A stretch of 64,000 nucleotides of DNA from Acinetobacter higginsii (lineage in GTDB: Bacteria > Pseudomonadota > Gammaproteobacteria > Pseudomonadales > Moraxellaceae), in the NCBI RefSeq assembly GCF_000369525.1, contig NZ_KB850071.1:443032-507031 (forward strand). The letters are read 5' to 3'. The translations under genes were made by a program, and so were the position numbers. Shown here one piece after another: positions 43,653 to 54,424 of the stretch (its first letter is position 1; the number at the start of each line of letters is the position of its first letter). A model generated the notes under the pieces. The model was not told the DNA's origin and did no database searches. It worked only from the letters and a program-made list of their open reading frames with translations.

Positions 43653-44774
43653 ATGCCGCTGAGTCATGTTGAAGAGCTTGTTGCAGATATTCGTGCAGGC
43701 AAAATGGTCATCCTGATGGATGATGAAGATCGTGAAAATGAAGGTGACTTAGTCATCGCCGCAACGCATGTTCGCCCTGAAGATATTAACTTCATGATTA
43801 CCCATGCACGTGGTTTGGTTTGCTTAACACTCAGTCGCGACCGCTGTAAACAACTCAACCTTCCATTGATGGTTGATCAAAACGGCGCGCAACACGCAAC
43901 CAACTTCACGCTTTCGATTGAAGCCGCTGAAGGCATCAGCACAGGTATTTCAGCTGCGGAACGCGCGCATACTATTCGTACTGCGGTTGCGGCACATGCC
44001 AAACCAAGTGATATTGTTCAACCGGGTCATATTTTCCCCTTAATGGCACAACCAGGTGGTGTTTTACACCGTGCAGGCCATACCGAAGCAGGTTGTGATT
44101 TAACCCGTTTGGCTGGCCTTGAACCAGCATCAGTGATCTGTGAAATCATCAATGATGACGGTACAATGGCACGTCGCCCTGATTTAGAAGTATTTGCAGA
44201 AAAACACGGCTTAAAAATTGGCACCATCGCGGATCTGATCCATTACCGCATGACCAATGAACAAACCGTTGAACGTTTGTCTCAAGAAACCATTGAGACT
44301 GAATACGGAACGTTTGAACTGTACAAATATCGTGAAATCGGCAATCCTGATATTCATGTTGCCTTAGTTAAAGGTGAACCAAAACAAGGCGTCACTACGG
44401 TACGTGTTCATGGTTTCAGCCCGATTCGTGATTTATTAAAACTTAATAAAGCCGATGGCTCTCCTGCTTGGAACTTAGACCTTGCCATGAAAACCATTGC
44501 TGCAAGTGATCGCGGTGTACTGGTATGGATTGGTCAGGGTCAATTAGAAGATCTTGGTCCTGCATTGCAGAATTTAAATCAGCCAAAACCACTGAAATCC
44601 AATGCCGCACTGTCTCATCAATATCAAACCATTGGTGTGGGTGCACAGATTTTACGTGATTTAGGCGTTGAGAAAATGAAGTTGTTGAGTTCTCCACTTC
44701 GTTTCAATGCCTTATCCGGATTCAATTTAGAGGTAGTGGAATATATCACTGCCGATCAAATCACAGCAAAATAA
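43653..44774 (+). CDS. ribB: 3,4-dihydroxy-2-butanone-4-phosphate synthase with degenerate GTP cyclohydrolase II domain
   Basis: Riboflavin synthesis. Residues 1-205 are a complete Rib[17 protein letters not shown] with the acidic metal site, THARGLVCL, and [14 protein letters not shown]. Residues ~210-373 align with GTP cyclohydrolase II, but where RibA has the zinc-binding Cys cluster (around VRVHSEC and RCDCG) this protein reads [13 protein letters not shown], without those Cys. The second half is therefore probably not an active RibA, and a separate ribA should exist elsewhere. First gene of ribB-ribH-nusB-thiL-pgpA. Confidence 0.93.
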   Translation: MPLSHVEELVADIRAGKMVILMDDEDRENEGDLVIAATHVRPEDINFMITHARGLVCLTLSRDRCKQLNLPLMVDQNGAQHATNFTLSIEAAEGISTGISAAERAHTIRTAVAAHAKPSDIVQPGHIFPLMAQPGGVLHRAGHTEAGCDLTRLAGLEPASVICEIINDDGTMARRPDLEVFAEKHGLKIGTIADLIHYRMTNEQTVERLSQETIETEYGTFELYKYREIGNPDIHVALVKGEPKQGVTTVRVHGFSPIRDLLKLNKADGSPAWNLDLAMKTIAASDRGVLVWIGQGQLEDLGPALQNLNQPKPLKSNAALSHQYQTIGVGAQILRDLGVEKMKLLSSPLRFNALSGFNLEVVEYITADQITAK

Positions 44775-44785
44775 TCGAGGTTGCT

Positions 44786-45256
44786 ATGGCAATTCGCCGA
44801 ATTGAAGGTTTATTACATCTCGCAAGCGAAGGTCGTTATGCGATCTTAGTGGGTCGTTTCAACAGCTTCGTGGTTGAACATTTACTTGAAGGCGCAATCG
44901 ACACTTTAAAACGCCATGGCGTTGCAGAAGAAGCGATTACTGTTATTCATGCACCAGGTGCATGGGAACTGCCGATTGTTGCGAAAAAATTAGCAGCTTC
45001 AAATAAATTTGATGCCATCATTGCATTAGGTGCAGTGATTCGTGGCAGCACACCTCACTTTGACTTTGTTGCAGGTGAATGTGCAAAAGGCTTAGGCGTA
45101 GTTGCTCTTGAAAGCACAATGCCTGTAATCAATGGTGTCTTAACGACAGACAGTATTGAACAAGCAATTGAACGTTCTGGTACGAAAGCAGGAAACAAAG
45201 GTAGCGAAGCTGCATTGACTGCAATCGAAATGGTTAACTTATTAAAGGCAATTTAA
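44786..45256 (+). CDS. ribH: 6,7-dimethyl-8-ribityllumazine synthase
   Basis: Condenses the RibB product with the pyrimidine intermediate to give lumazine. The 156-aa protein shows [14 protein letters not shown] (phosphate and pyrimidine site), PGAWELP, and [21 protein letters not shown] including the catalytic His. It is 11 bases after ribB and 3 bases before nusB. Confidence 0.97.
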   Translation: MAIRRIEGLLHLASEGRYAILVGRFNSFVVEHLLEGAIDTLKRHGVAEEAITVIHAPGAWELPIVAKKLAASNKFDAIIALGAVIRGSTPHFDFVAGECAKGLGVVALESTMPVINGVLTTDSIEQAIERSGTKAGNKGSEAALTAIEMVNLLKAI

Positions 45257-45259
45257 AGC

Positions 45260-45709
45260 ATGTCGCAAACACTTCAGGCCGCTTATGCAGCGAAACGCAA
45301 AGCACGTCGTTTTGCTGTACAAGGGATTTATGAATGGCAAATGAGTCATAACCCAGTTCATGAAATTGAAGCACGCACGCGTGTTGAAAATGCCATGCAC
45401 AAAGTTGACCTTAACTATTACCATGAATTGCTCACTCAAGTGGTTGCTCAACATGAAGCTTTAGATGAGTTACTCATCCCTGTACTTGACCGTGAGTTAA
45501 ATGCCCTGGATGGCGTAGAACTTGCAACCTTACGACTGGGTGCGTATGAACTGCGAGATCACCTCGAAGTTCCGTATCGCGTTGTACTTGACGAAGCGAT
45601 TGAGCTAGCTAAACACTTTGGTGGTGCAGACAGTCATAAATACATCAATGGTGTATTAGACCGTCTTTCATCAAAGCTGCGTGAAGCTGAAAAACAGCAA
45701 GCAAAATAA
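45260..45709 (+). CDS. nusB: Transcription antitermination factor NusB
   Basis: Binds boxA RNA with NusE to prevent early termination in rRNA operons. The 149-aa all-helical protein has the family's [13 protein letters not shown]-terminal block and the C-terminal [29 protein letters not shown] region (conserved Glu-Ala and Asn-Gly-Val-Leu-Asp). Tight spacing to ribH and thiL supports an operon. Confidence 0.96.
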   Translation: MSQTLQAAYAAKRKARRFAVQGIYEWQMSHNPVHEIEARTRVENAMHKVDLNYYHELLTQVVAQHEALDELLIPVLDRELNALDGVELATLRLGAYELRDHLEVPYRVVLDEAIELAKHFGGADSHKYINGVLDRLSSKLREAEKQQAK

Positions 45710-45723
45710 TAGGCTTGTGTTAA

Positions 45724-46641
45724 ATGGCTGAGTTTTCAATTATTGAGCATTACTTTAAACGCACATCCAATACGGATGTTAGTTTAGGCATCGGTGATGA
45801 CTCAGCCATTATTACCCCACCTTCTTCACAACAACTAGTGATCTGTGCAGATACACTGGTTGCTGGTCGTCATTTTCCTCTAGACACCGCTGCCCGTGCT
45901 ATCGGCTGGAAAAGCGTTGCAGTCAATTTATCTGACTTGGCAGCAATGGGGGCAAAACCTCATAGTATTTTACTCGCATTGAGCCTTCCCTCAGTTGATC
46001 ACGACTGGCTGGCTGGATTTAGTCAGGGCCTGTTTGATTGCTGCGATCAGTTCGGTGTTAGCTTGATTGGCGGCGATACCACCCAAAGTACGCAGTTGAC
46101 CATCAGTGTGACCGCCTTAGGCTGGATTGAACAGGGTCAGGCCATTACCCGTGCAGGTGCACAAGTTGGTGACTATATTTGTGTGAGTGGACAGATTGGC
46201 GATGCTGCGTTTGGATTACAGCATCTAGGGCATCCACTACAACAACGCTTAGATTATCCAACCCCACGTTGTCATTTGGGTCAACAGCTCAAAGGGCTGG
46301 CATCAAGTATGATTGATATTTCAGATGGATTGGCGCAAGACTTAGGTCATATTTTAAAAGCATCCAATGTCGGTGCAAAATTACAGCTTGAGCAACTTCC
46401 GTTAGATGCATCACTCAAACAACTTGATCTGCAACAAGCGTGGCATTATGCGCTTGCAGGTGGGGATGATTACGAATTATGCTTTACAATATCACCGCAA
46501 AATTTTGAAGAGCTATCGCGACAACAATTAGATGTTCCGCTTACAATAATCGGTGAAATTACCCAACAAACTGGATTGTTATTTGAGTATATGGGCAAAG
46601 CACACCCATTACATGTTCATGGATACCAACACTTTGCATAA
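45724..46641 (+). CDS. thiL: Thiamine-monophosphate kinase
   Basis: Phosphorylates thiamine phosphate to the active diphosphate. The 305-aa protein shows GIGDDSAII near residue 21 (metal and nucleotide binding), VNLSDLAAMGAKP, GGDTTQS and ISDGLAQDLGHI, the standard ThiL motifs. Its 3' end overlaps the start of pgpA by 23 bases. Confidence 0.96.
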   Translation: MAEFSIIEHYFKRTSNTDVSLGIGDDSAIITPPSSQQLVICADTLVAGRHFPLDTAARAIGWKSVAVNLSDLAAMGAKPHSILLALSLPSVDHDWLAGFSQGLFDCCDQFGVSLIGGDTTQSTQLTISVTALGWIEQGQAITRAGAQVGDYICVSGQIGDAAFGLQHLGHPLQQRLDYPTPRCHLGQQLKGLASSMIDISDGLAQDLGHILKASNVGAKLQLEQLPLDASLKQLDLQQAWHYALAGGDDYELCFTISPQNFEELSRQQLDVPLTIIGEITQQTGLLFEYMGKAHPLHVHGYQHFA

Positions 46642-47140
46642 GCCTCCCATTCTCTTTAGCCAAATGACTTGGTTTGACCGTTTTATCGTTTTTTGCGGTG
46701 TCGGTTTTGGTTCTGGTTTAGCACCCAAAGCCCCTGGAACATTCGGCTCTGTCTTTGCACTCTTATTTGTACCCCTATGGTTATATCTTGGCTTATCGGC
46801 CAGTATCATTGTGGTTACTTTTATGTCTTTGATTGGCATTTATGTTTGTGGACATACCGCAAAAGTCATCAATGTGCATGATGACGGGCGTATTGTTTGG
46901 GATGAGTTTGCAGGACAATCCATTACCCTCCTGCCTTTGCTCTATTTACAGCAAATGAATTGGTTGTGGGTCATTGTCGGATTCATCTTATTCCGTATAT
47001 TTGATGTCTGGAAACCATTCCCAATTAGCTGGGCTGACCAAAAAGTGTCTGGCGGCTTAGGGATTATGCTAGATGACATCATTGCTGGCCTTTGGGCAGC
47101 ACTCTGTATTCTTATTTTTCATTTTTATCTTTTGACTTAA
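46619..47140 (+). CDS. pgpA: Phosphatidylglycerophosphatase A
   Basis: Dephosphorylates phosphatidylglycerol phosphate at the inner membrane. About 173 aa from the ATG at 46619, which lies inside thiL; an open frame further upstream is rejected. Marks: [16 protein letters not shown] near the N-terminus, [13 protein letters not shown] with the acidic catalytic residues, [16 protein letters not shown] and [15 protein letters not shown], with four hydrophobic segments. Overlap with thiL indicates coupled translation. Confidence 0.95.
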   Translation: MDTNTLHKPPILFSQMTWFDRFIVFCGVGFGSGLAPKAPGTFGSVFALLFVPLWLYLGLSASIIVVTFMSLIGIYVCGHTAKVINVHDDGRIVWDEFAGQSITLLPLLYLQQMNWLWVIVGFILFRIFDVWKPFPISWADQKVSGGLGIMLDDIIAGLWAALCILIFHFYLLT

Positions 47141-47159
47141 GCCACTATTAGAGTTAGTT

Positions 47160-48524
47160 ATGTCAACAACTGTTATTATTCTTGCAGCTGGGAAAGGAAC
47201 GCGGATGCGTTCACAATTACCAAAAGTATTACAACCACTTGCAGGTCGTCCTCTGCTTGGACATGTGATTCAAACCGCAAAAAAACTCAATGCCCAAAAC
47301 ATTATTACCATATATGGACATGGCGGTGAACTAGTTAAACAAAGCTTTACAGCAGAACAGATTGAATGGGTTGAGCAGGCAGAACAATTAGGCACAGGCC
47401 ATGCAGTACAAATGACCTTAGCTGTTTTACCACATGAAGGTGTTTCACTGATTTTATCAGGCGATGTACCTTGTATTCAGGCAGATACGCTACAAAAATT
47501 ATTGGATGCATCCACTCAAACAGGCATTGGCTTAGTGACACTCACAGTCGATGATGCAACAGGTTATGGCCGGATTGTTCGCCAAGATGGTAAAATTCAG
47601 GCCATTGTTGAACATAAAGATGCCAACGAAGCACAACGCCAAATTAAAGAATTTAATACTGGCATTTATTGTGTCAGCAATGCAAAACTTCATGAATGGT
47701 TGCCTCGACTGTCCAATGAAAATGCGCAAGGTGAATATTACCTCACTGATATTGTCGCGATGGCAATTGCGGATGGCTTAGAAGTTGCCTCTGTTGAACC
47801 AGAGCTTGCGTTTGAGGTTGAAGGTGTGAATAACCGCTTACAACTTGCGACCTTGGAACGTCAGTTCCAACAGCAGCAAGCCAAAGAATTGATGCTACAA
47901 GGTGTTCACTTAATTGACCCAAATCGTTTTGATTTACGTGGTACCTTAAGCTGTGGGCAAGACGTACAAATTGATGTCAATGTTATCATCGAAGGCGACT
48001 GTGAACTGGGCGATAACGTACAACTCGGCGCAGGCTGTATTCTAAAAAATACCCGTATTGCGGCAGGTACAAAAGTTCAACCCTATAGTATTTTTGAGAA
48101 TGCGATTGTCGGCGAAAACACCCAAATTGGGCCTTTCGCACGTTTACGTCCAGGTGCAAACCTTGCCAATAACGTACATATCGGCAACTTCGTTGAAGTA
48201 AAGAATACCAATATGGGTCTAGGCTCAAAAGCCAATCACTTTACTTATTTAGGTGATGCAGATATTGGTGCGGGCTGTAATATTGGTGCAGGTACCATTA
48301 CCTGTAATTATGATGGTGCCAATAAACACCGTACCATTATTGAAGACAATGTATTCATTGGAACCAATAACTCCTTGGTTGCACCAATTAAAATTGGTCG
48401 AGGTGCTACAACAGGTGCAGGATCAACCCTCACTCGAGATGTAGCTGAGCATAGTTTGGCTGTCGAACGATCAAAACAGTTTGAAAAAGCAAATTATCAA
48501 CGTCCCCAAAAGCTGAAAAAATAA
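47160..48524 (+). CDS. glmU: Bifunctional UDP-N-acetylglucosamine pyrophosphorylase / glucosamine-1-phosphate acetyltransferase
   Basis: Makes UDP-GlcNAc for peptidoglycan and LPS. The 454-aa protein has an N-terminal uridylyltransferase domain ([27 protein letters not shown]) and a C-terminal left-handed beta-helix with hexapeptide repeats ([34 protein letters not shown] holds the active-site His region). glmS follows 12 bases later, forming a complete two-gene route from fructose-6-phosphate apart from GlmM. Confidence 0.97.
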   Translation: MSTTVIILAAGKGTRMRSQLPKVLQPLAGRPLLGHVIQTAKKLNAQNIITIYGHGGELVKQSFTAEQIEWVEQAEQLGTGHAVQMTLAVLPHEGVSLILSGDVPCIQADTLQKLLDASTQTGIGLVTLTVDDATGYGRIVRQDGKIQAIVEHKDANEAQRQIKEFNTGIYCVSNAKLHEWLPRLSNENAQGEYYLTDIVAMAIADGLEVASVEPELAFEVEGVNNRLQLATLERQFQQQQAKELMLQGVHLIDPNRFDLRGTLSCGQDVQIDVNVIIEGDCELGDNVQLGAGCILKNTRIAAGTKVQPYSIFENAIVGENTQIGPFARLRPGANLANNVHIGNFVEVKNTNMGLGSKANHFTYLGDADIGAGCNIGAGTITCNYDGANKHRTIIEDNVFIGTNNSLVAPIKIGRGATTGAGSTLTRDVAEHSLAVERSKQFEKANYQRPQKLKK

Positions 48525-48536
48525 GAGGATAAAATT

Positions 48537-50375
48537 ATGTGTGGTATTGTTGGTGGCGTTGCTGAACGTTGTGTAACCGATATTCTGATTGAAGGACTAA
48601 AACGCCTTGAATACCGTGGCTATGACTCTGCTGGTTTAGCATTACTCAATAATCAGAAAATCTTACGTGAACGTCGTGTTGGTAAAGTTGCCAACTTGGC
48701 TGAAGCCGTGTCAGAACAGCACTTAACTGGAAATGTCGGGATTGCACACACACGTTGGGCAACTCACGGTAAACCGACAGAAAATAATGCACACCCACAC
48801 GTTTCGGGTGATGTTGCAGTGGTTCATAACGGGATCATTGAAAACTACCAAGACCTTAAAGATGAATTACAAGCTTTAGGTTATGTGTTTACCTCGCAAA
48901 CCGATACTGAAGTGGTTGCGCACCTCGTGAACGATGCGCTAAAGCAAACAGATAGCCTGTTGGAAGCGGTACAAAAGATTACACCACGCCTTAAGGGTGC
49001 TTATGCACTTGGGATTGTGCACACAGCACATCCCGATGAACTGATTACGGTTCGTGAAGGTTCGCCACTGGTGATTGGTGTCGGTATTGGTGAAAACTTT
49101 ATCAGTTCCGACCAATTGGCTTTATTACCAGTCACCAATCGCTTCGTTTATCTAGAAGAAGGTGATATTGCGCGTTTAACCCGTACCAGTATTGAAGTTT
49201 TTGTCAACGGCGAGCTTGTACAACGTCCAGTCAAAGAGTTAGATGCAACGGTCAGCAATGCCTCTAAGGGCGAATATAAGCACTTCATGCTGAAAGAAAT
49301 TTATGAGCAGCCTGAAGCGATTCAGCAAACCATTTCTCAAGCATTGAACGGCAATAGCTTACGTGAAGATTTCCTCAATCATGCCAATGCCGATTTTGAC
49401 AAGATTCAGCAAATCCAGATCATTGCCTGTGGGACCAGCTACCATGCAGGGATGATTGCTAAATATTGGTTTGAACAACTGATTGGCGTCCCTTGCCAAG
49501 TTGAGATTGCAAGTGAGTTCCGTTACCGCACACCGGTGATTGTGGCAAATACGCTGTATATCTGTATTTCACAATCTGGTGAAACAGCCGATACCTTAGC
49601 CGCATTACGTGAAACCCAAAAACGTGCCAAGGCAAGCAATATTGACATCAGTACCATGACGATTTGTAACGTTGCAACCTCATCAATGGTTCGTGAAACA
49701 GATCATCATTTACTGACGCTTGCTGGTCCTGAAATTGGGGTGGCGTCAACAAAAGCCTTTACAACGCAACTTGCAGCATTGATGTTATTGATCTTAAAAA
49801 TTGGTCAAGTCAAAAATCGCTTGTCTGATGCTCAATTGAATGAGATCACAACAGCACTTTGGCATTGTCCAAAAGTGATTTTAGACACCTTACAAGGTGA
49901 TACTGAAATTCTGCGTTTATCTGCATTGTTCGTTGAGAAAAATCACTGTTTATTCTTGGGCCGTGGTACACACTTCCCGATCGCACTTGAAGGCGCATTG
50001 AAACTGAAAGAAATTTCATATATTCATGCGGAAGGTTATGCAGCAGGTGAATTGAAGCACGGACCATTGGCATTAGTGGATAATGAAATGCCTGTGGTCA
50101 TCTTGGCACCACAAGATGACATGCTCGATAAACTCAAATCGAACATGGAAGAAGTACAAGCCCGTGGTGGTGAATTATTTGTCTTTGCAGATGAAAATAG
50201 CGGTATTCACGGTAAAGATCGTCAACACGTGGTTCATGTGCCAGCGGTAAATGAATGGTTAGCACCGATCGTTTACAGCGTGCCTGTACAACTGCTGTCT
50301 TATCATGTTGCCGTGTTACGTGGTACTGATGTCGATCAACCACGTAACCTCGCCAAGAGTGTTACGGTCGAGTAA
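48537..50375 (+). CDS. glmS: Glutamine-fructose-6-phosphate aminotransferase
   Basis: First committed step of amino-sugar synthesis. The 612-aa protein begins MCGIVGG, so that Cys2 is exposed as the glutaminase nucleophile after Met removal. HTRWATHGKPTENNAHPH follows in the glutaminase half. Two SIS domains make up the rest (ACGTSYHAGMIAKYW, SQSGETADTLAALR, and a final PRNLAKSVTVE tail with the hinge Lys). No ribozyme of the Gram-positive type is present in the 12-base leader. Confidence 0.97.
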   Translation: MCGIVGGVAERCVTDILIEGLKRLEYRGYDSAGLALLNNQKILRERRVGKVANLAEAVSEQHLTGNVGIAHTRWATHGKPTENNAHPHVSGDVAVVHNGIIENYQDLKDELQALGYVFTSQTDTEVVAHLVNDALKQTDSLLEAVQKITPRLKGAYALGIVHTAHPDELITVREGSPLVIGVGIGENFISSDQLALLPVTNRFVYLEEGDIARLTRTSIEVFVNGELVQRPVKELDATVSNASKGEYKHFMLKEIYEQPEAIQQTISQALNGNSLREDFLNHANADFDKIQQIQIIACGTSYHAGMIAKYWFEQLIGVPCQVEIASEFRYRTPVIVANTLYICISQSGETADTLAALRETQKRAKASNIDISTMTICNVATSSMVRETDHHLLTLAGPEIGVASTKAFTTQLAALMLLILKIGQVKNRLSDAQLNEITTALWHCPKVILDTLQGDTEILRLSALFVEKNHCLFLGRGTHFPIALEGALKLKEISYIHAEGYAAGELKHGPLALVDNEMPVVILAPQDDMLDKLKSNMEEVQARGGELFVFADENSGIHGKDRQHVVHVPAVNEWLAPIVYSVPVQLLSYHVAVLRGTDVDQPRNLAKSVTVE

Positions 50376-50416
50376 TTCGATACAGCTATCAGCGTTGTTT
50401 GTACGACCCTGACTAT

Positions 50417-50457
50417 AAAAAAAGCGCCATAAAGAAATTCTTTATGGCGCTTTTTTT
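50417..50457. terminator. Terminator after glmS
   Basis: Stem AAAAAAAGCGCCATAAAG / CTTTATGGCGCTTTTTTT with a 4-6 base loop; it may serve both glmS and the convergent YitT gene. Confidence 0.9.
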
Positions 50458-50573
50458 ATGATTATGCTTGTTATGACTTCAGCCATTTCATAGGCTAGAT
50501 CACATCTAGCGTCTCATGATCGATATAGCTTGTGTTCTGCAACAGTCAGGTTAATAGCAGAAATACGCATGCA

Positions 50574-51227
50574 TCAAGCCACATAACGTGTGGTTTTATG
50601 ATTTAATAAAATGATTGAATTCAAAATAATGACACCAAAAATCGAGATCAAAATCAGCTTCCAGTCCACAAACAACAATGAGGTTAATAAAATCACCACA
50701 TCAATACCCATTTGCACTTTTCCTGCTGGAATTTTAAAGCGTTCCTGCAAATACAACGCCAGTAGGTTGATACCACCCAAGCTCGAACGATGTCTAAATA
50801 GAATCAAAAAACTCACACCCATCAAGACATTGGCAAAAATCGTAGCGTAGATTGGATTGACATCGGAGAGATGAAAAAACTGTGGAATAATTTCAGTAAA
50901 TCCTGCCAATAATGCAACGGCAATAAAAGTTTTCACTACCAGTGCGATGCCCATCTTTTTATAGGCAAAATAATAAAATGGAATATTGATCAGGAAAAAT
51001 AATACGCCGAACTTCAGATCGGTAATGTAGTGAATCAGCAAAGATAGACCTGCTGTCCCTCCCGTCATAATGCCTGCCTGCTGCAATAAAGTCATTGCAA
51101 AAGACAGAATGAATGTTCCGATCAACATTGCCAATGCATCTTCAATTTTAGAGTGCTGCTCAATCACAGGCATGACTGGACTTACCAGAGATACATTTTG
51201 CTCGGTATTCATAACGGTACAACTCAA
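50574..51227 (-). CDS. YitT family membrane protein
   Basis: A 217-aa membrane protein of the YitT/DUF161 family with five to six hydrophobic segments. Typical motifs are GGTAGLSLLIHY in the N-terminal half and HRSSLGGINLLALYLQ later. Only the membrane half is present; the C-terminal DUF2179 domain found in many Firmicute members is missing. Transport role suspected, substrate unknown. Upstream lies an AT-rich 205-base gap before an Lrp-type regulator gene in the same direction. Confidence 0.88.
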   Translation of the reverse strand: MSCTVMNTEQNVSLVSPVMPVIEQHSKIEDALAMLIGTFILSFAMTLLQQAGIMTGGTAGLSLLIHYITDLKFGVLFFLINIPFYYFAYKKMGIALVVKTFIAVALLAGFTEIIPQFFHLSDVNPIYATIFANVLMGVSFLILFRHRSSLGGINLLALYLQERFKIPAGKVQMGIDVVILLTSLLFVDWKLILISIFGVIILNSIILLNHKTTRYVA

Positions 51228-51432
51228 ATAGGAGAACAGCTAAAGGGAGAGAGATCTTTCAAAGAAAGACATGGCATATTTGATCATTTTTATTAAAATT
51301 TCGCAATTTATTCTTATATTTTTGCCATAAATGCAATTTATATTCAAAATAATCCATTTCGAATAGTCTATGCGCTTCGATCAGCTTTGTTCTAACTTTG
51401 TCTCAGATCAAACGATCTATAAAATCCTGTTT

Positions 51433-51897
51433 TTATTTAATCGCAATTCCGTTTTCTTTTAATTTTTCCAATACAATTGAAGTATTGAGATTACTGACAC
51501 CAAAGTTCTTGGAAGATAAAATTCCAATCAATTTGACCATCTCATCCAGATTCTTAACTGCCACTTTAAGGGCAAAATCATAACTGCCCGTTAATTTATG
51601 AATATCTTTCACAGCAGGTTCGTGCATCAAGAATTCAACAAAACGATCATGCGTTGCATCACTATAATTCTGCAATTTCACTTCAATAATGCCCATGATC
51701 GGCGCAGGATCGGCACTCAATGCGATTTGGGCATAATAACCCGTGATAATTTTCTTCTGTTCAAGCTGAACCCGACGGCGTGAGCATTGCGAGGTCGATA
51801 AACCCACCAATTCAGCCAATTCCTGATTGGCCAAGCGTCCATTCATTTGTAAATGATGGATAATTTTTTGATCAAAATCATCAAGTTCGACGGTCAT
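51433..51897 (-). CDS. Lrp/AsnC family regulator
   Basis: A 154-aa feast/famine regulator. The N-terminal HTH occupies about residues 5-60 (DQKIIHHLQMNGRLANQELAE and LVGLSTSQCSRRRVQLE) and the C-terminal RAM ligand domain shows VKDIHKLTGSYDFALKVAVK. Such proteins form octamers that answer to amino acids. The YitT gene is next downstream and may be one of its targets, though no site was identified. Confidence 0.9.
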   Translation of the reverse strand: MTVELDDFDQKIIHHLQMNGRLANQELAELVGLSTSQCSRRRVQLEQKKIITGYYAQIALSADPAPIMGIIEVKLQNYSDATHDRFVEFLMHEPAVKDIHKLTGSYDFALKVAVKNLDEMVKLIGILSSKNFGVSNLNTSIVLEKLKENGIAIK

Positions 51898-51988
51898 AAA
51901 ACGCTCAGCTTAGGTTTAAGGCATAATTTAACTGATGCTGATACATCAGCTTGAGAAGTTTAACGCCTTTAGATCAATCAGCTCAAGC

Positions 51989-52621
51989 TTATGCCAAAAT
52001 TGCAGCAGACTGAATCCGCTGAATCCCGTGTGCTGACATGCTTTGCCATGCGCTATGTAATGAACCATTCAAATCAATCGCTTTACAGGCATCTTCAATC
52101 ACATAGGTTTTGAAACCCATCTGCGCGGCATCCAAGGCTGTCCATGCCACACAAAAATCAGTGGCAATCCCCACAATATAGACCGTATCAATTTGATGTT
52201 CTTGAAGATAGCCCTTTAATCCGGTCGGGGTTTTACGATCGGCTTCCATAAAGGCTGAATAGCTATCAATATTAACGTGAAAGCCTTTGCGGATAATCAA
52301 TTGTGCCGTTGGAATATCCAAATCAGGGTGAAATTCGGCATCCTGTGTCCCCTGTACACAATGCTTTGGCCATAACACCTGCGTGCCATAAGGTAACTCA
52401 ATGGTTTCAAAAGGCACTTTATGCGCATGATTGTCAGCGAAAGAAATATGTTGATCAGGATGCCAGTCTTGGGTCAGCACTACCGTTTCAAACTGATGTG
52501 CCAATTGATTAATCACAGGAATAATTTGATCGGCATCCGTGACTGCCAAGTTTCCACCCGGGGTAAACCCATTTTGCACATCGACAACAATTAATGCGCT
52601 GTGTTTTGAATCGTTTTGCAT
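51989..52621 (-). CDS. pncA: Nicotinamidase
   Basis: Hydrolyses nicotinamide to nicotinate for NAD salvage. About 210 aa from the ATG at 52621. Catalytic Asp is in VVDVQNGF, metal-binding residues in TQDWHPDQHISF, and the nucleophile Cys in GIATDFCVAWTALDA near residue 157. Its product is the substrate of PncB, encoded at 35261-36478. Single gene; an upstream in-frame start at 52684 is less likely. Confidence 0.95.
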   Translation of the reverse strand: MQNDSKHSALIVVDVQNGFTPGGNLAVTDADQIIPVINQLAHQFETVVLTQDWHPDQHISFADNHAHKVPFETIELPYGTQVLWPKHCVQGTQDAEFHPDLDIPTAQLIIRKGFHVNIDSYSAFMEADRKTPTGLKGYLQEHQIDTVYIVGIATDFCVAWTALDAAQMGFKTYVIEDACKAIDLNGSLHSAWQSMSAHGIQRIQSAAILA

Positions 52622-52912
52622 CTCATTATTCAACCTAGATTGCTCCTTGTACAATACGCTGCCTCTCAGTTTCTGACCAGCCAAACAGGCACAAACTTTT
52701 CATAAGATGAAAATCATTCAAGTAAAAGATGAATTAAAGTTTTCGGCTGTTTGACTAAAGCATATTGTTCTTATGCCGCCGATCAGTCATAATTTGCATA
52801 ATTGTCATTCAATCGAATTCATTATTGAACGACGAATCAAAATACTGCAACCATCCAATATTTCGTTTCAACTAATTCAATCTCGGATGGGAAAATAGGA
52901 TAGTTTTTTAAA

Positions 52913-53806
52913 ATGACTCAGCTAGCACAGAATATTCAAGGCTCAATTGTCGCACTCGTCACCCCTATGTTTGAAGATGGTCGCGTAGATTGGAAGAGTC
53001 TTGAGAAGCTCGTTGAGTGGCACATCCAACAAGGTACACATAGTATTGTTGCTGTTGGCACAACGGGCGAAGCGTCTACATTAAGCATGGAAGAACACAC
53101 ACAGGTCATCAAAGAAGTGATTCGTGTAGCCAATAAACGTATTCCAATTATTGCGGGTACAGGTGCAAATTCGACTCACGAAGCAATTGAACTGACCAAA
53201 GCAGCAAAAGAACTCGGTGCAGATGCGGCATTGCTCGTGACGCCATATTATAATAAACCCACACAAGAAGGCTTATATCAACACTACAAAGCGATTGCTG
53301 AAGCAGTTGATATTCCACAAATTCTTTATAATGTCCCTGGTCGTACTGGCGTTGACATGCAAAACGAAACCGTCATTCGTCTTGCCGATGTTAAAAACAT
53401 TGTTGGGATTAAAGATGCAACAGGCGATGTGCCACGTGGTCAAGCCCTCATCGAAGGTCTAAATGATAAAATCGCAGTTTATTCAGGCGATGATGAAACT
53501 GCTTGGGAATTAATTTTGCTTGGTGCAAAAGGTAATATTTCGGTTACTGCTAACGTTGCACCAAAACAAATGAGCGAAGTTTGTGAAGCAGCTTTAGCTG
53601 GCGATCAAGCCAAAGCACAAAGTTTGAATCAACAAATTGCAAATCTACACAATATTTTGTTTTGCGAATCAAACCCAATTCCTGTGAAATGGGCGTTGCA
53701 TGAGATGGGATACATTAGTACAGGTCTACGCCTGCCTTTAACCGCTCTCGCAGAACAATATCGTGAACCGCTCCGCACAGATTTAAAAACTGCGGGCATT
53801 ATTTAA
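52913..53806 (+). CDS. dapA: 4-hydroxy-tetrahydrodipicolinate synthase
   Basis: First committed step of diaminopimelate and lysine synthesis. The 297-aa protein has VGTTGEASTLSMEEH (substrate-binding Thr pair), the catalytic Tyr in LYNVPGRTGVDM, and the Schiff-base Lys in GIKDATGD. The lipoprotein gene bamC follows 12 bases later and purC after that, an order known from many gamma-proteobacteria. Confidence 0.97.
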   Translation: MTQLAQNIQGSIVALVTPMFEDGRVDWKSLEKLVEWHIQQGTHSIVAVGTTGEASTLSMEEHTQVIKEVIRVANKRIPIIAGTGANSTHEAIELTKAAKELGADAALLVTPYYNKPTQEGLYQHYKAIAEAVDIPQILYNVPGRTGVDMQNETVIRLADVKNIVGIKDATGDVPRGQALIEGLNDKIAVYSGDDETAWELILLGAKGNISVTANVAPKQMSEVCEAALAGDQAKAQSLNQQIANLHNILFCESNPIPVKWALHEMGYISTGLRLPLTALAEQYREPLRTDLKTAGII

Positions 53807-53818
53807 TACGAGCAATTT

Positions 53819-54424
53819 ATGATGCAATTACGTCTTGGTGTTGTCCTTGTCATTTCAGCTTTAAGTTTGGCTGGTTGTGGTCGTTTTGCCCTCAATAATC
53901 ATTCTTTAGATTATAAAAAAGCGCAAGCGCTTGAACCACTCAAATTCCCTGAGAATGCAACGGTAAGACCATTCACGCCATTGTATCCAGCACCGACGGT
54001 TGATCCACTAGCGATTCAACATGCGCCAACATTTGAGAACACAACTGGCAACCGTTATGCATTGCCTCGTCCAGAGTCAATGAAAACTGCAAGCAATACC
54101 ACTGAAGCGGCAGCAACGACTTTAGGCCGTCCACAATTGGTGATGGATGGGAATAAAAACCCATTACTGAAAGTGGAAGGTCCAACAGCAACTGCTTGGC
54201 AATATGCCTTTGCAACCGTGAGCACCCTCAACTACAAAGTCATCTCTCAAGCAGATCATGGCTACGAAGCAACGATTAAGGTCGGTGAACAAAACTACCT
54301 GTTGAAGCTTTCTGCGGTTGGCTCAAGCAATACCATTGCCCTCTTCAAACTCGACACGACTTTTGCAGAACCGGCAGTTGCAACTGAAGTGTTAGCCCAG
54401 ATTTACCAAAATTGGCCAGCCTAG
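53819..54424 (+). CDS. bamC: BamC-like outer-membrane assembly lipoprotein
   Basis: A 201-aa lipoprotein: signal ending LSLAGC (Cys near residue 20), then an extended Pro-rich segment followed by one compact domain in the C-terminal ~90 residues. In E. coli BamC (formerly NlpB) is encoded directly after dapA and belongs to the beta-barrel assembly machine. This protein is shorter than E. coli BamC (about 344 aa) and seems to hold only one of its two globular domains, so the assignment rests mainly on gene order. Confidence 0.75.
   Translation: MMQLRLGVVLVISALSLAGCGRFALNNHSLDYKKAQALEPLKFPENATVRPFTPLYPAPTVDPLAIQHAPTFENTTGNRYALPRPESMKTASNTTEAAATTLGRPQLVMDGNKNPLLKVEGPTATAWQYAFATVSTLNYKVISQADHGYEATIKVGEQNYLLKLSAVGSSNTIALFKLDTTFAEPAVATEVLAQIYQNWPA

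Noticed and set aside
48525-48536. glmS ribozyme
   Set aside because: That element belongs to Gram-positive leaders; only 12 bases separate glmU from glmS here.
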